From Spirochaetota bacterium (GTDB lineage: Bacteria; Spirochaetota; Spirochaetia; Treponematales; Treponemataceae), in the NCBI GenBank assembly GCA_023443865.1, contig JAEZST010000022.1, forward strand, positions 930,001-994,000: DNA of 64,000 nt. Reading direction: 5' to 3'. The position numbers and the translations under genes are program-made. Within the stretch, counting starts at the first letter, position 1, and each line of letters opens with the position of its first letter. Shown piece after piece: positions 48,001 through 55,463 of this stretch. The notes beneath the pieces were generated by a model. The model searched no databases. It had not been told where the DNA came from and saw only the letters and a program-made list of their open reading frames with translations.

Positions 48001-49608
48001 TAGCCCGGGTACCGGATAAAGGGCGCCGCCCAAGGCGGCGGTGAACGCGGCGTTTCGGGCCGAAGGGTCCTGGTCGAGCCAGGTAATGCGGATCGAGTCG
48101 GTCAAGGCGGGCGGCCTGTCGGGGGTCAGGATGCCCGAGTCGGGATCGAAGGAGAACGCCGTATCGGTTACCCCGTTGCGGGTCATGACGATGGTGCCGG
48201 GAATCGCCTTGTCGCCCAGGGAAATTTCTGAAACCGGAACGTACGCGCGCGATCGCAACACGATATCCGTTTCGTTCGTTCCCAATGTAAAAGGCGGAAG
48301 ATATACGGAAAGAAAGCGATCGGCCAGGGGATACCGGCCCGCTGGATCCCGGGGACCTCCCGCAGTCGCGAGGGCGGGGTTGCCGAGCTCGGTATGGTCC
48401 TCCCCGAAGCCCGCGGTTTCGTAGCCGGTCACGGGCGTGCCGCTTTCGCGGTGGACGAGCTGAACCTCATCGCCACCCATGTCGTAAAGGGATAGGTTTT
48501 CGAAGGGGCTGAAGCGCCCGGGTTCTGACAAAAGCAGGGCCTGCGTCCCGTTGATCGTGACCAGGAAAGAGTTCGCGTACGTTCCCGATAGTACGTCCGC
48601 GTCGGTCATGAAAATGTCGGTGAAAAGGGAGTCCGTAACCGAAAGCCCTTTCTCGGTAAACCTATCCGCGAACCAGGCGCGAACAGCGGCGACGAAAGGC
48701 GAAACGCTTCCGTCGGCCCCCGAATAGGAAACCGCCATGGCGCCCCGCGCCGGCTGCGCGAGAGTCAACGTGCCCGAAAGACCGTCGACCTGATACTCCG
48801 CGTCCTTGAGCCGACGCCACTTCCGCGCCGAACCGGCCTCGGCGACCGTGCCGGCGGGATCCTCCACCCAAACGGCGACGGAACCGGTAACCGGGGCCGA
48901 GGGCAGGGTAAACCAGGTTTTCCCCACCGGTTGGGCGACGCTTACGGTCGTGTCGTTGGCTTCGTTCATTCCCGAAAGCAGGAGTTCCCGGGCGGCGGCA
49001 ACGTCATAGCGCACCATGGCGTCGGCCCGCCAGGCCTTTCCCCCGAAACTCCCCATGGCGCCGGGGGCGATCACCGGTGACCGGGCTTGCCGATCGGCCC
49101 CGCCCAGGGCGATAAAGGGATATACGTCGGGAAAGAGGATGCCTGAGTTACCGATCCTGACATGCTTTACCGCGTCGTTTTCCCCGCCCACATAGCCGAA
49201 GGCGATGGTGTTTTTCGTAAATTCCTCGGCGAAATCCGCCTGAAAGTACCAATGCCCGGCGATGAATATCCAGGCGGAAAGGTTTACCGCCTGGGTAAAG
49301 ATGGGCGGGGTAACGGAAAGGGAGGTGACCCCGTCGGCGGCGGTAAAGTCGAGCGTGCCCTCGAAACCCGCGGTCCAACTGCCGTCCAATAGGAATTCGA
49401 CGCTTTCGTCGTACACGGACATTTGATAGACGGACGTGGGATCCTCGGCCACGAAGAGTCCGCTCAAGCGGGCAAGAAGGGCCGCCTCCGCGTTGAGACC
49501 CGGCGGGAGGTTCTCTGCGTTTTGGCCCGTATCGGGCCCCTGCGCGGCGACGCGAACGGCCAATAACGCGCAGGTCAGGAGAATCGATATCCCTCGCCGC
49601 GCCTTCAT
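45058..49608 (-). CDS. Very large exported beta-rich envelope protein
   Basis: A 1516-residue protein with a signal peptide (cleavage near RVAAQ). It is beta-rich throughout, with many short strands and Gly/Thr/Ser turns. Blocks near the N-terminus such as WIFIAGHWYFQADFAEEF and KHVRIGNSGILFPDVYPF suggest a barrel or jelly-roll; later parts read like repeated carbohydrate-binding-type sandwiches (for example WQNLRLIARPLLP, WTTVTVDLASGAV). The last 350 residues have barrel-like strands and the protein ends in an aromatic residue (LRY). An outer-membrane or surface role is likely. I cannot name the family. It is the last gene of an operon after dinB. Confidence 0.7.
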   Translation of the reverse strand: MKARRGISILLTCALLAVRVAAQGPDTGQNAENLPPGLNAEAALLARLSGLFVAEDPTSVYQMSVYDESVEFLLDGSWTAGFEGTLDFTAADGVTSLSVTPPIFTQAVNLSAWIFIAGHWYFQADFAEEFTKNTIAFGYVGGENDAVKHVRIGNSGILFPDVYPFIALGGADRQARSPVIAPGAMGSFGGKAWRADAMVRYDVAAARELLLSGMNEANDTTVSVAQPVGKTWFTLPSAPVTGSVAVWVEDPAGTVAEAGSARKWRRLKDAEYQVDGLSGTLTLAQPARGAMAVSYSGADGSVSPFVAAVRAWFADRFTEKGLSVTDSLFTDIFMTDADVLSGTYANSFLVTINGTQALLLSEPGRFSPFENLSLYDMGGDEVQLVHRESGTPVTGYETAGFGEDHTELGNPALATAGGPRDPAGRYPLADRFLSVYLPPFTLGTNETDIVLRSRAYVPVSEISLGDKAIPGTIVMTRNGVTDTAFSFDPDSGILTPDRPPALTDSIRITWLDQDPSARNAAFTAALGGALYPVPGLSLKAGSAVRWNLSNSGYTDSSEGSPGSWIASAGAEWTKGELKAATAAAFTLTVNDTTGLYRVEGMNQGSVTFNPAKEWYRTAPEYGDTSISTLTVEGISGSVLRVQGTFTADDNAVAADILVGEYGSADLRNAATITVTVRNAGNNAAFELFLQGGAPDTGYTLSGQTLAEWQLVTPAPGAPWQKQTVALTEADRLLLGGWQNLRLIARPLLPASYPIGVAFESGPITVADGGYALVAEPPEGRFSAVPVSSGSLAQGLEAHSPDLINRLNPGGGNTLLAITIEPASPNPTSEDQNVSVSRFLATVPLKSYKTLSFELNPGLLPTVTGARLTLSLLSPASSGTEDTAWELSIPAAALASGAWTTVTVDLASGAVTADGASLPGATLTRNPLAPAPTKVRFAATIPAPATVPPLGWTCGLDEIRLSDTEAVRSLANETAVSWSRTGPIAEAGGVILLANPDFSVTSRAANNLENGKTALSGTAEAGLTFTGIRGDVSVAVSSEADGILENAAHRVAVPLGPINVTESMAADFSGNALTRAESIGLSGIFPVAAKSALSLGNATLTRDHTLDITPTLPLGKAGAVTLTLNGKASQSGASPWNRLTDREWSEVWADSLALMASPGESDAKKRTVAAGTRSSWKPERGWILGASAGLTLDETYSTGATGAARRVSGAGFDLSLPVSLFGTALTPSWKRSAFRRRETPAGGSWLADARSLGDSAGRLSWLWTAPPVADLILQAPDGTADAESAFTHKTAYSVDWDRPAVGLLSDLWVPVSAGASLARESSVETLAASYSDKRMASARLSFSALNLFGAYGIKGAFKWYEQDEFSQSYVWTSEWGSGYYLWTFDAWDGISLYWGSAGTFSIDNGISYTSAKIDGSGESLGGTVRSVLGREAKRSPIEPLIRKWTGRAVESRREDSLSWNWHALNAPAQNAEYDHRLITKVGANGEIKLSGGLTYRAEPNGTTVVSIRLSAGGTLRY

Positions 49609-50792
49609 TCGTCTTCCCGCCGGTCTATGAGCCGGGCCTTGGTGACCAGTCGCTTTCCCCGCTTTCGGGCAAGGCGGTGCAGCGCTTCTTCCACGGCGCG
49701 CTGACGGGTGCGGTCGCCTTCGTCAAAAAGGCTCATCTGTTCGGGCTCCCTATCCTCGCTCACGTTGTAGGCGGCGACGCCCAGGAGCCGGACCGGTTCG
49801 CCCCGTTCCCATTTTCGGGCGAAGAGCGCGCGGGCGCGGGCGAACAGGTCGCCTGAATCAGCGACGGAGCGGTCGCCGGTTTCCTGCACGGACACGGTGC
49901 GAAAATCGGAATAGCGAATTTTTACGTGTATCGTCTTACTGGAGTAGCCGTGATCCATCAGGCGGTACATTACCTCGGCGCACAGTTCCATGAGGGCGGT
50001 CTCCAGGGAAAAGGGATCGGCGATATCGTCCGCGAAGGTCCGCTCGCTGCTTACCGAGCGGGTCGCCGCTTCCTCGGCGAAGATGCCGGGATCGCCCCCC
50101 GAAAGCACCGTATGGATCCAGGCGGCCCCGGCGTTCCCCACGATCGTCGCGAGCGTGCGCTCGGGACAGGCTTTCAGGAGGGCAACGGTCGGCAAACCCG
50201 CGGCCTCGAGCCGGGCCCTCGTTTTTTCCCCCACGCCCCATACGTCTTTGAGCCTGAGGGAGGCCATGAAGGCCGCCTCGTCTCCCGGTTCGACGACGAC
50301 CAGCCCGTCCGGTTTTGATAGCCCGGACGCTATTTTCGCGATGTACCGGTTCGTCGCCGCGCCGACCGAAACCGTGAGGCCCGTTCGCTCCCTCACCGTT
50401 TCCTTGAGCCGGGCAGCCGTTTCGGCGGGGGGGCCGAACAGGCGTTCGGTGCCGCTCAGGTCCAAAAAGGCCTCGTCCACCGAAAGCTGCCTGACCTCCG
50501 GGGAAAACTCAGAAAAGATACCCATTACCTCCCGGGATTTCTCGTGATACCGGTACATCCGCCCGCTCACGAAAATCGCCTGGGGACAAAGCTGTACCGC
50601 CTTCGCCATGGGCATGGCGGAATGGACGCCGAAGGCCCGCGCCTCATAGGAGCAGGTGGAAACCACGCCGCGTTTCCCGGGGTCGCCGCCGACGATTACC
50701 GGCTTTCCCCGGTAATCGGGATTGTCCAACTGTTCCACCGAGGCGAAGAAGGCGTCGAGATCCACGTGAAAATAACACGGGAGCGAACTCAT
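49605..50792 (-). CDS. dinB: DNA polymerase IV (Y family)
   Basis: A 395-residue translesion polymerase. Catalytic motifs HVDLDAFFASVEQ (Asp10, Asp12) and LSVDEAFLDLSG (Asp/Glu near 105) are intact, with the YEARAFGV loop and the thumb and little-finger domains of normal size. The end carries EQMSLF, a beta-clamp binding motif. It copies past damaged bases. It overlaps the gene before it and the gene after it by four bases each, an unusual place between two envelope genes. I see no clear LexA box at the operon start. Confidence 0.94.
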   Translation of the reverse strand: MSSLPCYFHVDLDAFFASVEQLDNPDYRGKPVIVGGDPGKRGVVSTCSYEARAFGVHSAMPMAKAVQLCPQAIFVSGRMYRYHEKSREVMGIFSEFSPEVRQLSVDEAFLDLSGTERLFGPPAETAARLKETVRERTGLTVSVGAATNRYIAKIASGLSKPDGLVVVEPGDEAAFMASLRLKDVWGVGEKTRARLEAAGLPTVALLKACPERTLATIVGNAGAAWIHTVLSGGDPGIFAEEAATRSVSSERTFADDIADPFSLETALMELCAEVMYRLMDHGYSSKTIHVKIRYSDFRTVSVQETGDRSVADSGDLFARARALFARKWERGEPVRLLGVAAYNVSEDREPEQMSLFDEGDRTRQRAVEEALHRLARKRGKRLVTKARLIDRREDE

Positions 50793-52711
50793 TTCGGCTC
50801 CCCCTCGGTTACCGTTCCACCCTCGGATATCCGGAAATCGCGGCGAACGGTCAATTCATAGGAAGCGGCGATGGCCGGGTCATTGATGGTGACGCCCCAG
50901 GGATTCCGTCCCGTGCGGCTTTGGAGCCGAAGATCCAGCGGACGGCCCGATACGGCGGTGAAGGCTATCGTTACGCCCTCCGAACCGATGTCAGAAAGGG
51001 TAAACGTCGCGCGGTCTCCCGAGGGGGAGCGCTCAAAGTCCCGCGAGGAGGCGAGTACCGCCCCCGTTTCGTCCGATAAAACGTCCAAGGTGAGATTCTG
51101 GGGGGCGAGTGCGGCCTTCGCGGTAACCGTCACGATTATCCGCCCGAGCGCGTTCCGCACGCCCACCGTCGCCTCCAGTACGTCTGCCGCCCTCTGGGGA
51201 AGGAACGGGTCCGTCGCCAAACCCGGGTCGGCGACAACCGAAAACTGCGCCCTTCCCACGTCGGAACGGGTGTCCGTGCTGAGTCGGTCCCGTTCGAGGG
51301 TTTGGGATACCAATACGGGTAGGGGCCGTTCTTGCGTCCATGCAGGGGCCAATACCAGGAAACCCGTAAAGAGGATCGCGGGAACGAGGGCTACCAGGGG
51401 TAAGAGGGGAATATGGACGCCCCGCCTCGCCTTTAGCACCCCGATGGAATGGGTGAGCCGGGTCATGAAAAGCTGGAAAGGCACGATGAAAAGGGCGAGG
51501 CGCGCGTTCCAGGCAAAACCGGCTGCATAAAGCGGGGCCAAGGTGGCTGCGTCCCCTCGGGCAAGCTCCCGAAAATAGGGCAAAAAGGGAACGACGAGGA
51601 GCGCCAGGCCGCCCAGTTGCAACGTCGCGTTTCGTACGTGGGAAAGGGCGTATGCAAGGCCGAAAATCAGGGCGAAAAGGACGGAGAGGGAAAAATCGAG
51701 ATAAGAGAAGACGAAAATATTCACCAGGCAGACGATACTCGCGATATAGCCGTAAATGAAGCCGCCCTTGGGAAAGGGAATGAGCTGATTGAAGGTTACC
51801 AGCGCCGAGGTGAAGAAAAAGGCGAATATCAGCTTGCCCGCGAAGGCCCGCGCCGGTATCACCGTCCATCCTTCCGGATCGCCGAAGGTAAGTTTCGTAA
51901 GCCACGAAACGATAGCCTGTCCGGCGGCCAGGGACAGGAGGGTTACGGTAAAATAGAAGAAGGGAAGCCACCATACCCGGAAGAAATCCCGTAAATGCTG
52001 TTCGCTTTTCTTTCCGTAGGCGAAACTGAGAAAAAAGAGATTGAAAAAAACCAAGCCGAAAACGCCGATCATGAGGGTCACCAGGGTCTCCTCGCCGGGA
52101 GCGAAGAGTTTTCCCCGGAATTGAAACGCCAGGTAATGCGCGTCTTCGTCCGCGTACCCGGCGCCGGACAGTGTTTCCGCCGCGACGGGCAGAAAGGCGG
52201 AACCGCTGGCCGGAACCTCCACGAGGATCGCCGGAACGTCGGCCGGGGCCGCGCGGGCCATATCCGGGTCGTCGGGAACCCAGCCGAGGCGGTAGATGGG
52301 CATGTGGGGGACGGTAAGCGAAAAGGGCTCTCCCGCGCGTTCCAGGGCATCGGCCACGGCAAGGAGGAGCCGCCGGGGGCTCGTCGCGCCGCGCCGCCCG
52401 TTCACGATCCGCGCCGTCGCGCCGTTCGCCTGCCGAATCGCGATTACGGCCGTGGCGTTCGCCGGTATTTCGGCGCGCTTTCCCGCTTCCGGACGGAGTA
52501 TGATCGAGTCGGGCCGGCGCGTTTTGAGGGTCGCAAGGGTCTTTTCGGTACCGGGAAGGGCATCGACGGCCACGAACACCGGAACGGCAGCCCGTTCGCC
52601 GAGGCCCGCCTCAACGAGGCCTGCATCAACGAGGCCTTCTTCCGCGGCGAGGCCCCCGCGGGCGATAATGAGAAACATCGATATAAGTAGACTCAACTTG
52701 CCCGCGTTCAT
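50789..52711 (-). CDS. Polytopic membrane protein with periplasmic ends, unknown function
   Basis: A 640-residue protein. A signal peptide leads to an N-terminal periplasmic domain (about 30-205) with FVAVDALPG and RLLLAVADALERAGEPFSL, parts that recall peptidase or lectin-like folds but match nothing I can name. Eight or nine membrane helices follow (about 210-445), and a C-terminal beta-rich periplasmic domain ends the protein (about 450-640, with LTVRRDFRISEGG). Its last bases overlap dinB. It is the first gene of the operon with dinB and the 1516-residue protein. Confidence 0.7.
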   Translation of the reverse strand: MNAGKLSLLISMFLIIARGGLAAEEGLVDAGLVEAGLGERAAVPVFVAVDALPGTEKTLATLKTRRPDSIILRPEAGKRAEIPANATAVIAIRQANGATARIVNGRRGATSPRRLLLAVADALERAGEPFSLTVPHMPIYRLGWVPDDPDMARAAPADVPAILVEVPASGSAFLPVAAETLSGAGYADEDAHYLAFQFRGKLFAPGEETLVTLMIGVFGLVFFNLFFLSFAYGKKSEQHLRDFFRVWWLPFFYFTVTLLSLAAGQAIVSWLTKLTFGDPEGWTVIPARAFAGKLIFAFFFTSALVTFNQLIPFPKGGFIYGYIASIVCLVNIFVFSYLDFSLSVLFALIFGLAYALSHVRNATLQLGGLALLVVPFLPYFRELARGDAATLAPLYAAGFAWNARLALFIVPFQLFMTRLTHSIGVLKARRGVHIPLLPLVALVPAILFTGFLVLAPAWTQERPLPVLVSQTLERDRLSTDTRSDVGRAQFSVVADPGLATDPFLPQRAADVLEATVGVRNALGRIIVTVTAKAALAPQNLTLDVLSDETGAVLASSRDFERSPSGDRATFTLSDIGSEGVTIAFTAVSGRPLDLRLQSRTGRNPWGVTINDPAIAASYELTVRRDFRISEGGTVTEGEPK

Positions 52712-52766
52712 ACCGGTTCAGCATAAAAGCTGGCGAACGGCCAGTCAAGGGATAACCTTTTTTGCG

Positions 52767-52795
52767 TGTACAAAGTTTTTGATCTGGTATATACT
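52767..52795 (+). promoter_or_regulatory. Sigma-70-type promoter of the GHKL-like gene
   Basis: TGTACA (-35) and TATACT (-10) are spaced by 17 bp; the start would be near 52802. The inverted repeat at 52780-52812 has one arm in the spacer and one just after the start point. Confidence 0.5.
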
Positions 52796-52812
52796 GACCT
52801 AGTTCCAGATCA
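52780..52812. promoter_or_regulatory. Operator-like inverted repeat
   Basis: TGATCTGG at 52780-52787 is inverted perfectly as CCAGATCA at 52805-52812, with a 17-bp spacer that holds the -10 box. The layout is that of a dimeric repressor site; which regulator binds is unknown. Confidence 0.45.
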
Positions 52813-52827
52813 GCTTGGGGGTTCGGC

Positions 52828-53994
52828 ATGGCCGCTGGGGAAAAAAAAAGTATTTTAAATTTGCCTTTGAAAATCATTTTGACCCAGGAAGGTTCGACCT
52901 TTTTCATACGTCAAAATAAAAAATTACTAAAATTTAAACTGGCGGATAACGTTGAGGAATACGGCATCTCCCTTGATGAGTTCACGCCCGCGACGATTCA
53001 GCGCCTGCTTTTGATAGATTACATCTCGAAAATCGAAATCTCGAAGCCCGAGTTCGTGACTTCCCGGCAGGAAACCATGGACCTGTCGAAACTTATCGTG
53101 TATTCCGTCCTGTATCGGCAGTACGACGACTACATTTTTCACCAAATCCTCTCGTCAGACGTGATAAAAAAGTGGAATCGCCTGAATCCCGCGAACATAA
53201 TCGATGAAAAAACGCATATTAACGATAATTTTCTGCGTTCCGTATTGAAGAAAAACGAAAAAATCATTTTCGAGGCGAAACAGGAAATTCTTTCGCCCCT
53301 ATACACCTTCATCAACAAGAATACCTCCCTCCTGCCCGAGGAAAAAAACATACAGCTCCTCTTAAGCGAAAAATTCATGAACAATCTGCGGCCGTTTACC
53401 TGGTTTATCATAACCAAGTTTCGCGACGCCGACGGGTTCGACTCGATTCTCAGAACCATACGCTCGAGCCTGACCGAGTACATGGACAAGGCGAAGCTCG
53501 CCGAGTATATCTCCCTCATGCTCATGGAATTGGTGATCAACGCCGAAAACACGAATTTGCGGAAGGAAGTGCGCGAAATGTACCGCGGGTCGGTGGATCC
53601 CTCCACGGTTATGTTCGACCCGAATATCCGAAAGAAGGTAATCGCCGAACTGGAGCGAAAGCATGAACTCGTATTCCTTTCGTGGAAACTCGGCGGGGGC
53701 AGCACGTCCATCGGTACCCAGGGAAAGCTTCAGATTACCCTGTATAACAAGGAAGAGCAGTCCGAGACGGTGCGCGAGGCAATCAACGACAAGAAAACGG
53801 CGGACCTGAAGAAAAAGTCCCTGATCGATTTCTATCGGGAAATCCCCGAGGGCGGCGAGGATACGAGTTTGGGCATGTACTACATTTCGTACCTGAGCGA
53901 GGCCTGCGAGAAGGTCAACGTGCGTTTTGAATCCATGGCAAACCAGTTCAGGGACAGCGATTTGACGGTGATCAACCTCACCTTCATGTTCTAA
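52828..53994 (+). CDS. Cytosolic protein with possible GHKL (histidine-kinase-like) ATPase domain
   Basis: A 388-residue soluble protein with clearly lower G+C at the start and more Lys, Asn and Ile than its neighbours. The C-terminal part has features of a GHKL ATPase: YISLMLMELVINAEN (an N-box-like Glu...Asn), then a beta segment with LQITLYNKE, and GMYYISYLSEACEKVNV, like the last Gly box and helix. The middle Asp-x-Gly box is not clear. The N-terminal 200 residues are helical and charged (IIFEAKQEILSPLYTFINK). There is no signal peptide. If right, it may be an anti-sigma or partner-switch kinase. It is followed at once by a lipoprotein gene. Confidence 0.6.
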   Translation: MAAGEKKSILNLPLKIILTQEGSTFFIRQNKKLLKFKLADNVEEYGISLDEFTPATIQRLLLIDYISKIEISKPEFVTSRQETMDLSKLIVYSVLYRQYDDYIFHQILSSDVIKKWNRLNPANIIDEKTHINDNFLRSVLKKNEKIIFEAKQEILSPLYTFINKNTSLLPEEKNIQLLLSEKFMNNLRPFTWFIITKFRDADGFDSILRTIRSSLTEYMDKAKLAEYISLMLMELVINAENTNLRKEVREMYRGSVDPSTVMFDPNIRKKVIAELERKHELVFLSWKLGGGSTSIGTQGKLQITLYNKEEQSETVREAINDKKTADLKKKSLIDFYREIPEGGEDTSLGMYYISYLSEACEKVNVRFESMANQFRDSDLTVINLTFMF

Positions 53995-54725
53995 TGCCCC
54001 GCAAGCGAAATCGGACCCGCAGCGATAAGCCCTCGCCTTTGGCGCTCCTTGCCGGCGCGCTTGCCGCGTCGGTTGCCTTCTTTCTCTGTCCCTCCTGTTC
54101 CCAATCCTCCCCGACCATAAACGCGGTTACCCTGCAGGCCTTGATGGCGGAAACCGACCCCGACTCCTTCGAGCCGCGGCTTTCGGTATTCGTTTTTTGG
54201 GACGACGGGGACGGCGCCCGGGATTTCTCCTCGATCCGGGTGGTGAGCGACGATACTTCCCTGAAATGGACCATAGACGCCTCCAACGCCGCGGTACGGC
54301 TGCGCGGTAAGGACCGCTGGGTCGGTTCCTCGCTGCTCGCCCCGCCCCTGGGCGAAGCCATACCCGCCGGAAGCTATACCGTTACCGTAACGGACCTCGC
54401 GGGAAACGAGGCGACCCGTCCCGTTACGTTGCCCGCCGTGGCCTTTCCCGAACGTTCTCCCGCGCGCCTACGCGTTTCCGCCGATCAATGGACCTTGGAG
54501 CGAAATTCGCAAAACGGGGACTTTACCCGGGTGTTTTTCCTGCTTGAGGACGACGACGGCAAGGCCCTCTATTCGTGGCGCGTCCCCGATAACCGGTCGA
54601 CCGTCACGACCGGGACGGTCGCCCAGCTGAAAGCCATGGCCCGGAACGCGACGCGGGTCCGCTGTTACGTAGAAAACGGCTCGGGTACCGCGGGGGTATT
54701 GTTGAGTCCCGTTGAAATGGAGTAA
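53994..54725 (+). CDS. Lipoprotein of unknown function
   Basis: A 243-residue protein with a long basic n-region, a hydrophobic core and a lipobox LCPSC (Cys35). The mature part is beta-rich in two Ig-like halves (about 45-150 and 155-243); the first has AGSYTVTVTDLAGNEATRPV, a typical bacterial Ig-like strand set. Its ATG shares one base with the stop of the GHKL-like gene, so the two are on one transcript. Envelope location is inferred from the lipobox. Confidence 0.65.
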   Translation: MPRKRNRTRSDKPSPLALLAGALAASVAFFLCPSCSQSSPTINAVTLQALMAETDPDSFEPRLSVFVFWDDGDGARDFSSIRVVSDDTSLKWTIDASNAAVRLRGKDRWVGSSLLAPPLGEAIPAGSYTVTVTDLAGNEATRPVTLPAVAFPERSPARLRVSADQWTLERNSQNGDFTRVFFLLEDDDGKALYSWRVPDNRSTVTTGTVAQLKAMARNATRVRCYVENGSGTAGVLLSPVEME

Positions 54726-54737
54726 AATAACCGTTAC

Positions 54738-55463
54738 ATGGATACCACTGATTCCGACACTTCCGTGCCGCTGCGCGGCGTCCACACGTACGTTCTCCGT
54801 TCCGGTCGCATGACCGAAGCCCAAAAGCGGGATTATGAAATTCATTCCGCCCGCTGGTGCATTCCGTACCAAGAGAACATTATCAACTTCGCGGGCGTGT
54901 TCGAAAACACCAATCCCGTGACCATCGAGATCGGCTTCGGCATGGGCAAGGCAACCGCCATCATAGCCGCGGAAAACCCCGACAAAAACTATATCGGCGT
55001 GGAAGTGCACCACGCCGGCGTCGGGCGGCTCCTCGGGGAAATAGAGCGGCGGGGCCTCACCAACCTCCGCGTGATCGAGTACGACGCGATCGAGGTACTC
55101 TCCCACATGATTCCGGACGACTCCGTCGCGGCCTTCCATATTTTCTTTCCCGATCCCTGGCCCAAAAAAAGGCACCACAAGCGGCGGCTCGTCCAGCGGC
55201 CCCGGACCGACCTGATCGCCAGTAAGCTCGCTCAGAACGGATACCTGTATATGGTTACCGACTGGGAGCCTTATGCCGAGGAAGCCTACGCGGAGCTCTC
55301 CGCCACCAAAGGGCTGAAAAACCTGTACGAGGGCTTCGCCCCCCGGCAGACGTGGCGTCCGGAAACCCGGTTCGAGGAAAAGGGCCTTGAGGCCAATCAC
55401 CGAATTTGCGAGCTCATGTTTGCCGCGACCAGCGAGGGCGCCATCGATGGCGGTGTCTCGTAA
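54738..55463 (+). CDS. trmB: tRNA (guanine-N7-)-methyltransferase TrmB
   Basis: A 241-residue SAM enzyme that makes m7G46 in tRNA. The SAM-binding strand and Gly loop are TIEIGFGMGKATAII (about 57-70), and the family block HIFFPDPWPKKRHHKRRLVQ is near residue 135. The C-terminal TDWEPYAEEAY fits too. It is the first of a close series with ligA, a DNA glycosylase and a secreted protein; its end overlaps ligA by 17 bases. Confidence 0.95.
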   Translation: MDTTDSDTSVPLRGVHTYVLRSGRMTEAQKRDYEIHSARWCIPYQENIINFAGVFENTNPVTIEIGFGMGKATAIIAAENPDKNYIGVEVHHAGVGRLLGEIERRGLTNLRVIEYDAIEVLSHMIPDDSVAAFHIFFPDPWPKKRHHKRRLVQRPRTDLIASKLAQNGYLYMVTDWEPYAEEAYAELSATKGLKNLYEGFAPRQTWRPETRFEEKGLEANHRICELMFAATSEGAIDGGVS

